Source: Chionis minor (Eukaryota > Chordata > Aves > Charadriiformes > Chionididae). Taken from it: a DNA stretch of 64,000 nucleotides. This document shows positions 41,101 to 56,100 of the stretch, one piece after another. The first letter of the stretch is position 1, and each line of letters starts with the position of its first letter. The position numbers and the translations under genes are program-made. The DNA lies in contig VZSF01000866.1 of assembly GCA_013398295.1 (NCBI GenBank), positions 690,565 through 754,564 of the forward strand, read 5' to 3'. A model generated the notes under the pieces. That model was not told the DNA's origin and did not search any database. It saw only the letters and a program-made list of their open reading frames with translations.

Positions 41101-44100
41101 TTTCATTGATGTGACTGACAGGCTTTGGAAATTATTAGTACTAACAACGCAGGTGGCTTTGACTTTTCCAGCATAGTGAATGCATTTCATATTTATAGAA
41201 ATTATGGCTTCTTTTAGAAAAGATGGACAAGGATTGTGACCAACACATTCTTACAAACATCCGCTGCCAGAAAACCTCATTTTTTTCCTTATGCATTCAA
41301 TGGGATAAATTAGATTTTAGACAATAACTGATGTTAGACAGTAAGTGGCATAAACTATTATCAAAATAGTTGACATTGACACACATCAAATAAATCCTAC
41401 AGAGAGAATATAGGACAAAGCAGCAATTTTTGTTGAGTCTTTATTTCATTTAATGCTTTACTGCAGTGATCAAGGGAGAATTTGTTCCCTTTCTGACCAC
41501 TCATGAAGAATGTCAAGAACCAGCACATTTGGTATGCAGATGGTATCAGACCGCCACAGCTTCCAACTCTGACAAAAGATGGAGTAGAACACTGATTATT
41601 CCAGCTCAGGTTACGGTGTTTCTCTTTGGGTACCTCACACACATAATCTGAGCAGGCAAGTAAATCCTTGTTTTTCTTGTGAGAGAAACCATCAGTAAAT
41701 GGGAGTGAGCTCAGCTTCTTCAAGCGCTCATGGCATAAAGGGCGAGAGATCGAAGGCTGAAACCACGCCAGTGCAGTTCTGCTGAGATTTATGAAGATAT
41801 CAACATCCTTTCAAAGACCCAGCATCAAAAGCTGAGCAATCTGAAAGATCAAGGGCCCAGGCTTATTCCAGTACATCAGAGATTATTGTTAACATGATAA
41901 ATTTGGCTGATCAATTTAAAAATGGGACTGAAAGGGGGCAACTGAATTCCAAGCTACACATAATCAAGCCCTTGTGAAAATTCACCTCAAAACTGGTTAG
42001 CAAGATGGTAACAGCAAAACTAGAAACAAGACACTTAAGTGAGCACAGCCTGTCATACCCTGCAAAGATGCCTGTAATTCCAAAGTAGAGCATTAAATTT
42101 CCTGCTCTCTCCCCTCTGGAAAAAAAAAGTGTACTAGCACAGAATGAACAGAGTGACTATTGTAGGCCACAACCTGGATCTCCTCCAGCACCTAGGATTC
42201 TCACGCAATAATACTACAGCGGTTGCAGTTCTTCAGAATGGAGGGGGGGAAATTATCTCTCATGTCTGTAGTAAAACTGGTACACATCACTTTGTCCAAA
42301 GTTTTCTGGTTCAAAGTAATTGTAATGTTCACTAAAAATAGTTATTGATACCTTGAAAACAACTCTTCCAAACAAATTCTAAGTAGGGAAAGGAGAACTG
42401 AATTCCTGCTGAAAAGGATTTTTATTTTTTTTTCATGCTTCACACCTATCCAAAGAGTTAATTTGGATCAATTCATAAAGAGGAGGGATTAACATTCTTA
42501 TTTCCCCTTGCCCACATTACAGAAGATCAAGAGATGACTGCCCAATAGACTTTACACAAATAAAGGAAACTTCATTCAAGCATAAATATACAGAATTCAC
42601 TACAACTAAAGGACATCAAACCAAAACGCTCAGGCTTTTAAAAGGAATGAGTAATTTCATGGCTCATATTAGTTAATGCAGCGTAAAAGAAGGGTAATGA
42701 AGTCTCAGATTGGGAAGAACTGAGTTTATTCCCCTGGCATCAGCAGGAGTGCCTCCTTTATCCGTATATTCCACTGATTATTTGCATTTCTGTAATTTTA
42801 AAACAGGGGCCCGATTTCTTGTGCAGTATCAGCATTGGTCAACGGTATAATGTCTGCCGCAAAAACTTTTCTCAGAGTTATTTCTGGAACAAAGTGTGTC
42901 CTTTCTTTGGATGAGGTTAACGTGAGAAACAGATGAAGGCATTAAAAAATAATGATTCAGTTTAATAGGCGCTGTCAGCTTCTCCTCCACGCATGCTCTC
43001 TGCCTCTCTTCCCTGTAGGCTAACAGTCTTCCCTCTCACACTCTGCCAGCCTCCTACCTGTAGCATCACCTACTCTTCCAGTACCTGAAAGGGAGAGGAG
43101 AAATTGAACAATACAGCTTTAGCAATGCTACTTCTCTTCTGCCAGACTGAAAGCATCATAGAATGTTTAGGTTGGAAGAGACCTTAAAGACCATCTAAGT
43201 TCCAACCCCCTGCCACAAGCAAGGACACCTCCCACTAGACCAGGCTGCTCAAAGTCCCATCCAACCTGGCCCTGAACAATTCTGACCTACAGAGTTGCCA
43301 CTGCCTCCGCACACCTTGTTTTTAGCGGGAGACTTTGCTGCAGACGGGAAGGTGGAGAGCTGGTGCAAGCCCATGAGGAGAAACAGAGTACTGGGAGGAA
43401 AAAAATGGTGCCACCAGCTGAATTATGTCTGTCCTTCCCTGCCCTCCCAACATTTACTTATAGACTAGGGAAGAAAGAGCGTGGGAGTGAAGACAACGAA
43501 TTGAAGAAAAAGCATGGAGAAGCCTCTCGGTGCCTTTCCTGCCCTACTCCATGTTGATCCACACAGGACCACAACTTGCATTGCGCTGCCTTCTCCTCCC
43601 AGAGAGCAGCACCACAAGCCACTCTGTTTTCAAAGTCAGCATGGAACAAGCCAGTTGATTTTTTTGCTGTGAGAGAACAAAGTATCAGCAGCTATGTGAA
43701 AAGGGCTGATAGGAAGCTTTGATGTGACACTTGTTACAAAATTAATCAACAATCTTATACCTATCATTCATTTCAATCACGGCAGGTGACACCTGCCAGA
43801 ATTATGGAGTACATTTACAACAGAAGTGTTGCTTAAAGGACACCATCAACTTAAGGCTTGTTTTGTTTTCTTATAGCCTGCCCAATTTCAGATGCAAAAT
43901 GTAGGTAGTAGGTTGGATTTCAATTATTAAAAAAAAAAAAAACAAAAAAAAACAAAACCACTCAGAGCAATCACCTTTGTGCTGCTTTAGCACAGCTCAA
44001 AAGCCCAGAAACCACAGCTAGCCCCAGGGCAACTCACCCCACCCTCCCTTCCCTCCTCTTCTCACACCACTGATTTTCTGGTCTCCACTGCTGCTGCCGC

Positions 44101-47100
44101 CCTCGAAACAATGCAAGAAAGTGATGCTATTGTGCCTTCCTGTGATGACAAGGATAGAAAATGACTGTGCATGAAATACAATGGGAAGGAATGAGGGGAG
44201 GGAGGGGGGAGTTTTGTATTTATTCCCGCATTTAATTGTTTCAGGTGCCATTTTTACTCTTGCTCTCCCTTCCTCTCTGCTCTCCCCAGCTAAGGAAGGG
44301 CTGTTTGGATACTATCAGCTGGAAACGTAACACACATCGGGCAGCGAATCACCCTGTCAGAGCTCCAGCACAATGTTCTCCTCTTCCTCTGCAGTCCCCT
44401 CTCAGAATAATACATATGAGCAAACACATATACTCATTAAAAATGAGTTACAACTTGACGTAAATCATATCCAGATTGCAGTTTCTGAGATCAGAGGCAA
44501 GAATGAAATTACTTATGCCAAGACTCAAATAGTTCACAACTTACATCCCCACATGAGGAACACTATTTTCAGATGGCACACTCCAGGCTTCATTTGAAGA
44601 AGATATATTCGTGATTAGTTTTTAATAAAGAATGAGCCATTCCAAGCCATCTCTTATTCAGCAGCACTTCTAAAAGTAGTTGCACAATACTGTTGTGAAG
44701 GAGGAGTGAAAGGCATTTTCTGTTTTCATTTTTACATTATTTCTTCAGCATACAAAGGACAATATGTGATGACAACTAAAGAGTTATTCTGCACTTTATT
44801 GCAGGAACACATTGTAAAATTAAAAACCATGAACAAATCTACAGAATAATTCAGTTTTCATATCAAACAGCTGCAGACCCTGTAACTGAAATAGTGTGTC
44901 TAAGGTTATAAATGAAAACTGTTCAGTATCATTCTTTGAGTGACAGATTAAATTCCTAATCCAGTTATGGTAATGGCCACATTTGTAGTTTAACATAAAT
45001 TAAGATCTTAATTATATTTGTGAGTATTTTAAACAAAATAACACATTCCTTTGTACCTGTGAACGTAATTTATAGCAAAGCCACGTTCATTCTCCAAAAC
45101 AATCTATTTTACACTGCAGCACAATACTGCTCTAATAGTGTAATGTAATTCTTGTTGTAGAATGCGGAAAGAGTAGGTTCACTGGTAGCACAGAGGTTTT
45201 GAAGATAAATGAAGATGCTATTCATTCAGGGGTAATTTCATCTTATAACTATATGAAAGATGTTTCACTCACAAACAGTACCTGTATGGCTTGGGATTTA
45301 AGCATGTTTTCAGCTACAACGTGATGCTGCTAGATTGATTATGTTGATACTGCATTTCTCATCATGAAGAATTCCAGCTTTTATTCTCTTTAGAAAAAAG
45401 AGATTGTCAGATTTTCATTTCAGTACTAAGCCTTTGTTCAAACCTCAGCAACAAGTTCAAGTTTCTGCTAATGTTTTGTCTAGAGAAAAACCAAACCACA
45501 ATTCATACACACACACAAAAAAAAAAATCACAAATCTGTCGAGGGCAATTAATCATGCATGATTTACACATTTATTTGATTACTTGTTGAAGTAAATAAG
45601 CAGTTGGTCTGTGTAACACAATTTTAAATTGCCCAAACATCCTTCTGTCATTCAGGACTAAGAACAGACAATTCTAAATGCACTCTCCTGGAATATATTA
45701 AGACCATTTACAAGGACATCAATTTCACAAGCAATTAATACATATCTTAACATAACGAGCTGCAGGCTCTATAACCTCAGGATAGCTATGAGAATTTCCA
45801 CAATCCCGAACATTTTAGACAGCCTTTTAAGCAAGACTCTGAGACGACCTGCATAAAGATTTCAGAAGAACCTGTAATAACAGAGGCAGTCTCAACATCC
45901 ACATTCCTCCTCCCGACAAGTTGGAACAGTGCACAGAGATGCTCTGCACTGCCATTTGAGGCAAGAGGCCTGGCACAGCCCAGCTGTATTAACCCCCTCC
46001 CTCCTACTCATCCACACAACTTTCACCCAGGCACCAAAACCAAAAGGCTTCACCTGCACTGGGCGTCAGCAGGGAGACAGGGCTTGGACAGGCTCTCTGC
46101 TTCAGACTGAAACATACCCTTCTGTGGTAATTCAGTTTTAATCCATTTAAAACTCCATTTTTCCCTCCTTGGAGTTGTGGAGCTGTTTTGTTATTGAAAT
46201 ATAGTTGTGTATTCACTTCTGGGGCTTGGTGGTTTTTTTTACTATTGTAAGACTGATAAGCGGGAATGCTGTATAATGGAAGCTGTACAATAAATAAACG
46301 AAGAATGGTTTTAACCATGAGTCATGTTACCCAGGAGGTGTATGTGTCTTCATTAACTTTAATGGGAGCAGGGCTGAACATCTCACAAGAACAGAGCCTT
46401 CATTCTACAAACAACGCTCTCTTTCCTGTAGCTGGGTAATCGTTACTGATTAGTATTTTCCCTTTATTTTAATTCCTTTGCAGCGAAAATGAAACTCCAT
46501 TCAATAGCAAGACTTTGCAGCCTAAGATCAAATGGGCTCCACTTTCAAAGGGACTTTGTAATGCACTACTTCAAGTTAACAAACAAGGATTGCAAACACC
46601 AAGATGTACCAGAGATAATACACTAGATCATTTGACTTTATGTTGTATTTTCAGCAAATATAAAGAATCTCAACCCAGTAAAAGACAAAGGAATTGTTCA
46701 TTTAGTCCGTTTCCAGAATCTATAATGGGCAGAAGAGAAATTAGAAAACAAACAACAATAAAAAAAACCCTACCAGAATCAGTAGAGGTGTTCCACAAAA
46801 TGAGAAGGTTTTCAGGTTTTTTTGGTTGGTTTGGTTGTTTTTTAACTATTGAAGGCACAACCACAGTCACTCAGCAATGCACAGAATACTCTGTCCTCCC
46901 TTCTCTTAACTGACATGTTGCCACAGTCAGGAGTCCAGATTCCATTGCACGGTGCGAAGTTATAAGTCCAATCATTATTAAAACAGCAAGACTCAATCAA
47001 CTTCCTATGTTCAATCTGCAGCCCTCACTACTCATTAATTAAAAAAAAAAATGCCTGCAACAGTCTGCTACGCAGACACTGGCAGTAACTTGTTCTGCTG

Positions 47101-50100
47101 TCTGCTTGATCTGCTCTGTTGAGAAGAGGTGTATGAAATGCCATTTGTATTGCAGGGTCACCAATTTTAAACCAGTGAACTTTTACTCTTGCTAATTACT
47201 CACTATGGCATCGGATTTTATTCTTTATGTTTTATGTAGCTATCGGCATATGTGTCCTCTGAGAGCTATCCCAGAGCAGCATTACAAAGAGGTGCTGGAA
47301 GGAGATTTTGAGAAAGATCTGAAAGACCAGTTGCAGCACATTTAGAGTCTTGCTGTGAACCATGTTCCTTAAAGATTTGATGGCAGCCGACTCCACATGC
47401 TCTTTTGATCAGAGGGACTCAGATTCTGACGTGTTTTCACCACATGGACGTTCAACAAGCCATGAACAAGTTCTGGTGATATTCATGTGCCCCAAATCAG
47501 TGACAGTGGGAAAAGGCATGGCAATAGTGGGAAAAGTCTCAGATACCAGCTCCTGTTTCTCCTCCTATCTCCCATTCCCACTTCTTCCTCAGGAAAAGAA
47601 CCCACCCACCCCACAAAAAAAAAAAAAAAGAAAAAAAAAGAAAAAAAAGGCAAAAAGATACCCAGTAAAAAGATAAACAGGCACTCATCAGAATAAAAAG
47701 TAAATTCCAAAACAGAGGAACTCAGCAATTTCCTTATGCAAAATGCACAGGTATATTTACAGCTTTGTGATCACCAAGCTAGTAATACATAGCTACAGAT
47801 CTTAGTATCATTTCAAAATGCATCAAAGACACCAAGGATAGCTATTCTTTCAGAGTCACAACCATGTTACACAGATTGTTCAAAACAGATATGATTCCCC
47901 AATATAAAATTGTTCTATAAAGTTTAAGATCAGATATCTACCAGAGCCGTATTTATAGTCATGGCTACTATCAGCTGTCCAGCTAGAGAATATTGAAGAA
48001 AAACAAGCATTTTTAATATATTATAGTTAATTTATCATCTAAGTGACATGTGTAGGATAACAATGGACTGCAAACAGTAAAGCAAAATGATGCGTTAGAA
48101 AAGGAAATTTTAGGGTTATGTTGTTGCTTCTGTGTTTTAAATACAAGCCACACCTATACATATTGTTAGATGGTAAGAAAATTCATGAGAACTACAAAAA
48201 ATACGGTTGCTGGAGTAAAAAGGAACACTGATATCAAGTGAGCAACAAAACACATTACTGTGAGGCACAGTATATATAAATAAATAATATATAATATATA
48301 AAGTATATATACATATACATACACAGTATATATAAATAAATATATATAATATAAAACACAATGCCCAAACAAATAAACACTGCCCCATTTATTTGTTGTA
48401 TCAAATTTGACCCATCTTTCCAGCAAAGGTATGTTCTTGCTGTGACAGAAATTATTCTTAGAGGTATTTCCTAGATTGCCAGACTAAAAGGAAAAAAGTT
48501 AGAGATCCTGGAAGTAGTATGATGATTCTTTTTACCCATAATGTCAGTTACAGTCTCCAAGCATCCCACTTTGGCTAAATGACATGTCACCTTTTTGGGC
48601 AGTCCTCAAAGACTGCTTGCTCTGAGCTAGACCACAAAAAGCAAGCAGCAGGGAACAGTGCCACTCCCTACCACGCAAAGCAGCAGCAAAGTTGCTGTAA
48701 AGAACAGGAACCTTACAGACATCCTGCTCACCACCACTTCTGACAGCCAGGCCCTCTCTACTAATGGGGGAAACAGCCCCTCGAGATTTGGGGTTACTGA
48801 ACCTAACAGGTTAATGGAGTTTACACCGACTTCACACCACAGAGGTGCTTTTAAGTCAATTAGAGACGCAAGTTTGTCAATTATATGGACTATTTCTAAA
48901 AACCACATTGGATCTCAACTCTGTATATGTGATGAAATTGAGAAAGCCTATCAGAGACATACAGAAACTTGATGTCCACAGCATGAAGAAAATATGCCTC
49001 GAGTTTGGGGCAATATTAGCTTTGAGAATTAAATAATCAGCAAGCCCCATGCAAGATGCTACAAGAGGAACTAGCACACTAAGTGATAAAAGATGGGAAC
49101 CATGCTCAGTTCCCAGAGTAGGTAGACAAGCAGATACTGTGCAAACATAGACCAATTTAAATATGTGTACACGCAGCGGCACTCTATACAAGACACTCAA
49201 AATCCTCATGCCCTTTAGGCTCTGGCACTTCAATGTAAAGCACATCAGCTATAGGAAATGAGTCAGTGATTTTGACAGAAAATTCTTACATTATTCATTT
49301 AGCAAAATACAGTTACTTTAGCTAGATACCAAACATTAAAAAAATAAAATTAACATCTTCAGTTTAGAAAAAGATGACATTTTACCTGAACAGCAAGAGA
49401 AGATGCATTATCAGAAAGCAAAATTTGTTCCTCTGTTGAAAGAAAAAAAAAAAAAACCACAACACAGAATTAGAAAAAACAGTGCCCATTTAGCTACTGA
49501 CCTGTAACTGTAAGTCATTCTGGGTTGCATTTCTCACATAAAACAAGCAGCACATACTTAATTACTATGCAGCTGGACTAGAAAACCTGTGATATGAATA
49601 TTAAAAAAAGGAAGAGGAAAAAATGTATACCAGGAATATTTCTCCTACAAATGCAATTGCATTTATCATACATTACCAACAATGTACAATAAAAAATGCT
49701 CACAACTAAAAACCAAATGCTTGAGTTTTATGCCAATTACTCTTCTTCTAATCAAAGTTAAATAAAACCGCATCTTCATAACTCCTCTGGCTAAAAAGTA
49801 AAAGCATTCAGAAACCTATAAAAGCAGCTTGCAGTTAATATTGCACACTATGTCTAGGTCTGTCACACAAAAGAAAGATGACAAGTTCACTGCAATAAAA
49901 ATTCCATGCTTAGAAGACTAGGGCTGCTACCTATTAGTCTTCATTACTTTGCAGTCTTCTGACAACTGTAGCAGGCTGCTGAGCCCCAAATGGGGGCCAT
50001 AATGTGATCTGATGATATATGAAGAGCTGCTAAAGGGAGCCTGAACCATCCTAGCCTATACATTTTAACAGTTCCTTTTTACTGAGAGCCCACTTTACCA

Positions 50101-53100
50101 CAAGACTTCAAAAATCTGCTGCCTCAGCTATTGGTGCAGTAAATCTGCCAACTGTGCCTGCAACCACATCATTTTACACTGCCTACAGCAGCCAATATAA
50201 TGAGTCAATAATAAACCAAGGACCTTATAGGCCATGAATAGCTGGTTTATACTGGCAGATGCAGGCATAGCTAAACCCTCTGACCAGACAAACAACACAA
50301 AGGACTCTTTTAACAGTTTCTCCGCTTCCTTGCAGTTAATTATCTTAGTGCATATTTAATGTGTTTTCTAAAAATAAAGTAATTTTTAATTGCAAAAACC
50401 AGTGTACCCACCCTTCAGTTGCTGATACAACGCAGCATTTTCAGGCCAAGGCTCCGCGGCTGTGGAAAGAAGACGAATTAATTAAGCAAGCCAAAAACCA
50501 ATGCGTTTGCAGATGCTAACAGAACACGAGCAGGAACTCAAACTGCAAAGATGCTGATGCAAGATTTAACCTACCCTAAAAAAGTCCCACCGTCATTTTC
50601 TCCTCCCGGTCTTCTCTCCTGCTCGCAGAAGGACAACACAAGGCAGAAAACTAAGTCCCAAAATTTAATGTTACAAGAAAAGCTATTATTCAAGCTCCAT
50701 GACTGAATGTCCCTGTGATTCTCAAGCAGCTAAAGCAGCTATTTTCCCTCCACCATAAAGACAACCTTGTGCACATGCTCATCACAATTCTGGCCACTCT
50801 CAAGTGCAACTATTTATTAAGGTACTAAACAAAGAATTTGGGAAAGAACAGAACAAGACCCAGAGGCGACAGGCACAAACCTCCAAACCAAGTGTGAAGA
50901 ATGCTTTGGGGAAATGGAAAGCTTTCTGCCTTTTAGAGCTGTGTACTCACTGGTGCTATACAATACCCACAAAGCCAGATGCTCAGGCATATCAGAAACC
51001 TACCCACCAGGATGACTGGGACTAGCTATTGCTTTAAATGAGGTACTGGTCAACCCTAAAATGGGAATGTCAATATGCATTTAAAAAATTGCATCATCAC
51101 GTGTTCCAAACAGTTTAACAGTTGTTGAGGAAAAAAATAAAAACACAAAGAAGTAAAAGATAATCACATCTTCCAGTTGAGAACCATTGCACTTATTCAA
51201 CCATACGCCACCTGAATTTATGGGAAGGCAAAAAAACTTATCAGTACTGATTTACTGTTAATGGTAACATCAAGATAACAGGTCATCACATTGTTTTTTC
51301 TCCATTACGTTCCTTATTACTATCTGATTAAAAATCTATTTTTTAAATACCAATTCAAACCTTGTGTTCTACCCAAACTAGCTATTTGTAAACAAAATTA
51401 ATGCTCTAAACACTTTAAAAAAAAACCCAACAATATATATAAATAACTATGTGTAGTTCAAACAGAAATATGCCTCTGGCTTCAGTAAGGTCATTCTTTG
51501 TGTCTTTGCCCTCAAAACTCAAAGGAAAAAAAAAGAACAATTTTTTAACTGTCATTCTTTTTGTATACTCACAAAGTATTCATTTTTATGGAAGTCAAAT
51601 AGAACTGTAAAGCTTATAACACTGTACAGAGTTTTGCAAAGGTCACTACCCCTAACATTAAGGCACAGAGCCTATCAAAGCTATACTAGTATGGGCATGA
51701 GAAAGCAACTAATCACATTTAAGTGTCATGAAAAAATGTTTTATGTTTTATTGTAGCAGTTATTGGTTTTACACCCCTCCATTAAAGTTCTGCCCTGGAG
51801 TAAAAATTCTTGAGGTGGAAGTACATTTACTTCTTTAAATAAAAAGAGACTAAGATAGTGTCTGCGGTACTACAGCCTTAACTGTTTAAAATAATTTATC
51901 TAATACACATTTCTTCAGATCCACTGAAGTCTTGCAAGAGCAAATGGAATGAGGAAATTAAAAATGTTATTGCTATACTTTAACTAACTTAGCAGTGCTG
52001 GACTCTGAGATACTTACAGAAGTAACTAAGTCACAAAGGTACATTGATCTCATAAATACTCGAGCCAACCAGTGAAAACATCCTTTTTACATGCCCAAAA
52101 TAGTACGCAGGACTTCAAATTGCATGGGCCCATTTCTACTGAAAATTTTTGCCAGCTCCTCTTCAGAGTGAAATGTCAGATTTATATCTAATTCTTGGAT
52201 TCCAGCCCAAACTGGAAGCGGCCTACTTTTACACAAGCATGTGGCTGAAATATTTCAGGCCCACAAAAACCAAGTGAACTTTTCATTTTCCAACAAAAGA
52301 GCTAGGTGTATTTCCAGAAAGTCAAACATTAATTCCAGCCTGATCTTGGCACTAAGCTACACGCAGTCCGGGAGACAGACAGACAGATATAAACCAGCCT
52401 CTTGGCACACAGAATGCAAAACTAAACCACTGCTAGGCCGTGCCATATCCACACTCTAAACAAAAACACAAGCAGAGTATTTTTTCTAAGTTGTTTTCCT
52501 TACATTTTCCTTCCACATTCTATTGATCACATAGATTTTCATGAACCGTATTTGCTGACCCTAACTTTTTTAGCTGTGATATGGTGTCTCTATCCCACAG
52601 TCTTAGTATAAGCAGGAGCACGCACCCAATTTAAAGGGAGAAAAGGACAAGAGTAGTTTAAAATCTTTGCCTTCCTTCATTCACAGTTTAGTTGTGCACT
52701 AATGCATGGCTTTTGACAAGTGAATGAAGCAAGGACAAACAGTCACGTGAAAAACTCAGCCTTCATTATTAGTACACCTTAAGCTCTGAATTTCAGCAAT
52801 TCTAAGAAAGTGAATGAGGAACACCCCCTGCACTTGTCACATGATGGTCTCCAGAGGGAGGTCACAATTTTGACCATGTTTGGACGAGGTGGACACATGC
52901 TCACGAGCCTTGAACCAAGGCCTTCAGGTTCTTTGCACGCAGACCATGTAAAAGATAATTGGTTTTGCTAGCACCATACAGGCTGGGTTTTCAAACAATC
53001 AACTTCACACTAGGATTCATGTACTTATATCCTAGGAAAAAACCACTCTGCAGAATGCATTCAGAATTGCACACAGCAGATCGTGTTCCAATGACACCAG

Positions 53101-56100
53101 AGGTATATACACAAAGCCTGCGCAATTCTCTAGAATCAAAGAATTTAATACCTACTCACTATCTGTCCCATATCTTTTAATTTCTACTCACTCTTCTCCA
53201 AGATGCTTAGAATATGAAATATTTTTTTTCTGATAGAGCAAGAAGTTTAAATACACACTGCTACATGAGAGGTCCAGGTTTGTAAGGCGCAAGCTTAATT
53301 AAAATATCAGTTCCCAAGCCACCTTTGATTAGTTGTAAGGTGAAAACATGCAACTAAGGGAGATCAGAACCCCACTGGGGGAAGAGAGGAGGAGGAATTG
53401 CTGAAGGGATGTCACATGTCTCCACAAGAGGAGAAAGTGTGTAACATCTTTAAGTACGGCAATGACTCTTGCCTTATGAATGTAGGTGAAGACATAATTT
53501 GTAGAATAATAGGCACTAATATTACACGCTGCTTCAGTTCTGTCATATTTCCAATCCATCAAGTTGATTAATGCTATAATAACTCCTCACAAACTTATCA
53601 TTTGTGCACTAATGAAGTCAAATCCAGTTTATCCTTCGGCAACTATAATCTTCAGGTCTGTAGATGTTCGTTCCCCTGCTAACCACAGCTACTGTGGCAC
53701 TAGGTATACGAAGAGAAAATTAACAAATGTGATGTCAATTCAGTTTCAGAAGCTTTCAATGCAGAATCACATTTATGTGTTAGATCCTACGCAACAGACA
53801 TTTTTACCATTAGCTGCTCGCAGGATGAAATAACTGCCTGGAAGTATGCCCTACAGGAATAGCTTCTCTACATATCTTAAAAATAAGGAACTATTTGGTT
53901 CTTCCTTCTGCCTCCATAATCAGAGGAATTACTATTGTGTGGTTTTCAATGGGCCTGTCTCTCAGGCTTGCAGTCTTTAGCAGAAGTTGTTTTCCCACCC
54001 TACTGAAATTTTCCCATGCTTAAAAAATTCAAATATTTAGTCTTTCATGTGGATTGTCTGCTGTTTGTTTAGGACAGTCAAACCTCATACTGTTGTCTTT
54101 CCCTACTTCTCCCCTACCACACTGCTTGTTTTAATGCCAGTTATAAGAAACAACCATCTGCAGGATCAGTCCTCCCTGTTAGGTTTGTCTGAAATGAGTT
54201 TTGAGTTCCAAAGTTACTGGCCAGTGACAATTAAAGTACACAGAAAGCATCGCTGCATAAGCTTTGTTATCCTAGGACCTGAGAATTCGGCAGCATCACA
54301 ATAACCAGAGAAATCAAATGGCAAGTAGACCACCTAGATAAAATCTTCTTTGGTTTTGTGGATGACTAAAAACGCATGAAAATTTCACTAAGCTCAATGT
54401 GTTTGTTAGTCAAAATGTTTTACTTATTAACAGTCTAGCATAGAAAATGCAGATTTCAAAGTGTTAACAAGGTTCTTAGGTCTCAAATTAGACTTTTAGA
54501 AGAAAATTCTGTGAACTAGTGTGTTGCATGTTCCCAGTGGAGTTTTAATTACTCAGCTTTGTAACTATCTATTAAAACAGATTCCTAGACTCCTCGCCTG
54601 TCATGTCAGAGAATGACTTAGAAAATACATGATTTGTGCTCTCACAAAAAAGCTTCCAAAACGCAGAACAAGTTCTGACAGTCACATCAAATTCTTTGCC
54701 ACCAAAAATGTATCGCATTAGGTGCATTTTTCAGATTTTGTGGTGAAATGTTCTACTTGAACAACATTAAGGCCAGAGACAGATTTTCAATTAGCATTTT
54801 GCTTTCAATCTTTCCAGATGTTTCAGACTATCATTTCAATAGTAAGACTTTAACCACCCAAGTACTTTTGGGACAGCAAGAGAGAAGAATGCTCATGTGC
54901 TGTAAGAAGAGACACTTGGGAGCACTGGACCCCACCATTAGCAGGGGACCAGCAGCTCACCTGAGGCCTACACATATCTCAGCCCCAACTCATGCTCTCA
55001 AAACAGGACATACTATAGCTGCACAGAGGTGAATTTTAGTTCAAAGAATGAGAGGCTGCAATAGCATTCCCCCAGTGAAGTCTATGCAGGAGGAAGCATC
55101 ACATTCCCAAGACACTCCGCGGTGCCTCAGCCCCACCAATTCCTTGTCCCGGCTGTTCAGAGTCTTTTTATGAGCGTGCAAAACTCAGTTTCAACTCCTA
55201 GACTCTGAATGACTGGGAAACTATTCACCGTGTGTCAGTGCTGCCTGGATGGATGAGGGGAAATGGACGTTTTCATTCACCTTCCCCAAGCAGCTTCACA
55301 ATGATGAAAGAGTTGTAATGAAATAAATGGTTTACAGTTATGCCTTTAATCCTATTACTTAAAAAAATAAGGCTCTGACTGTGAAAATGAGAAGACATTA
55401 AATGCTTTGCATGTTAAATTGCGGAATATGCTAAACAATAATTCAGCAGTTTCAGCAGTCTAGTGTGAATAGCCAGTTTCAAGCAGTAGGGCATGCGGTG
55501 TAGTTTGCCCTGCTGGCCTGCCACCCATTTAGCACACTTCCTACAGCATTCTTGAGTATCAGGCACAGACAAATGCCAGAGACCTCTGGATCTAGGCATC
55601 AAGATGTTCCCTCCTGCACAGGAAATGAAGTTATCAACAGGTCAAAAGTTTTTATAGAAAAACACTCAACTTGAAATCAGGCCGTTCCCAGCTCTTCACA
55701 ATACCGTAGCGTTTTGACGGGGGGCAAAAGCATTTTTGTAAGGCAATGCAGATAGAAATAACTTTCTGTCACAAAACTAGCCTTTGCCTAATAAGAAACA
55801 AGGCTAAAACATTGACACCGAATGCTACTACCCGATTGGTTATTTCTCAAGTACTGAAACTACACAGTGAGAAGTAAATCAAGAAAAACTCTCCCCCAAA
55901 TCTCCTATAAACTAAAATTTACTGAATTCTCAGTATGCCAGCAATTTATCCTTTCAGATCTTCTTTCGGCTTCTGTAAATGAAGTACTTAGTTGACTAAC
56001 AATCTCTTCCACACACTTCACTGTTTGCTGTTCTGTAGATGAAGCTAGGACCTGGCCTGGGAACGTTTGGTCTTCTCAGACAGAGCAATTTCCTGAAACA

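Larger units (their letters stand above)
37555..49385 (-). other. MTX2 intron 3
   Basis: An 11.8-kb intron. It contains a short CR1 fragment near 43.2 kb, two A-rich tracts (43929-43957 and 47615-47648) and a TA-rich simple repeat near 48.27-48.35 kb. Open frames up to 133 codons occur but overlap on both strands and show no protein family signature. Confidence 0.85.

Noticed and set aside
47483..47728. Open frames with poly-lysine or poly-phenylalanine stretches
   Set aside because: They translate an A-rich tract in intron 3.
48137..48426. Minus-strand frames rich in isoleucine, tyrosine and leucine resembling a membrane protein
   Set aside because: They are translations of a TA-rich simple repeat.
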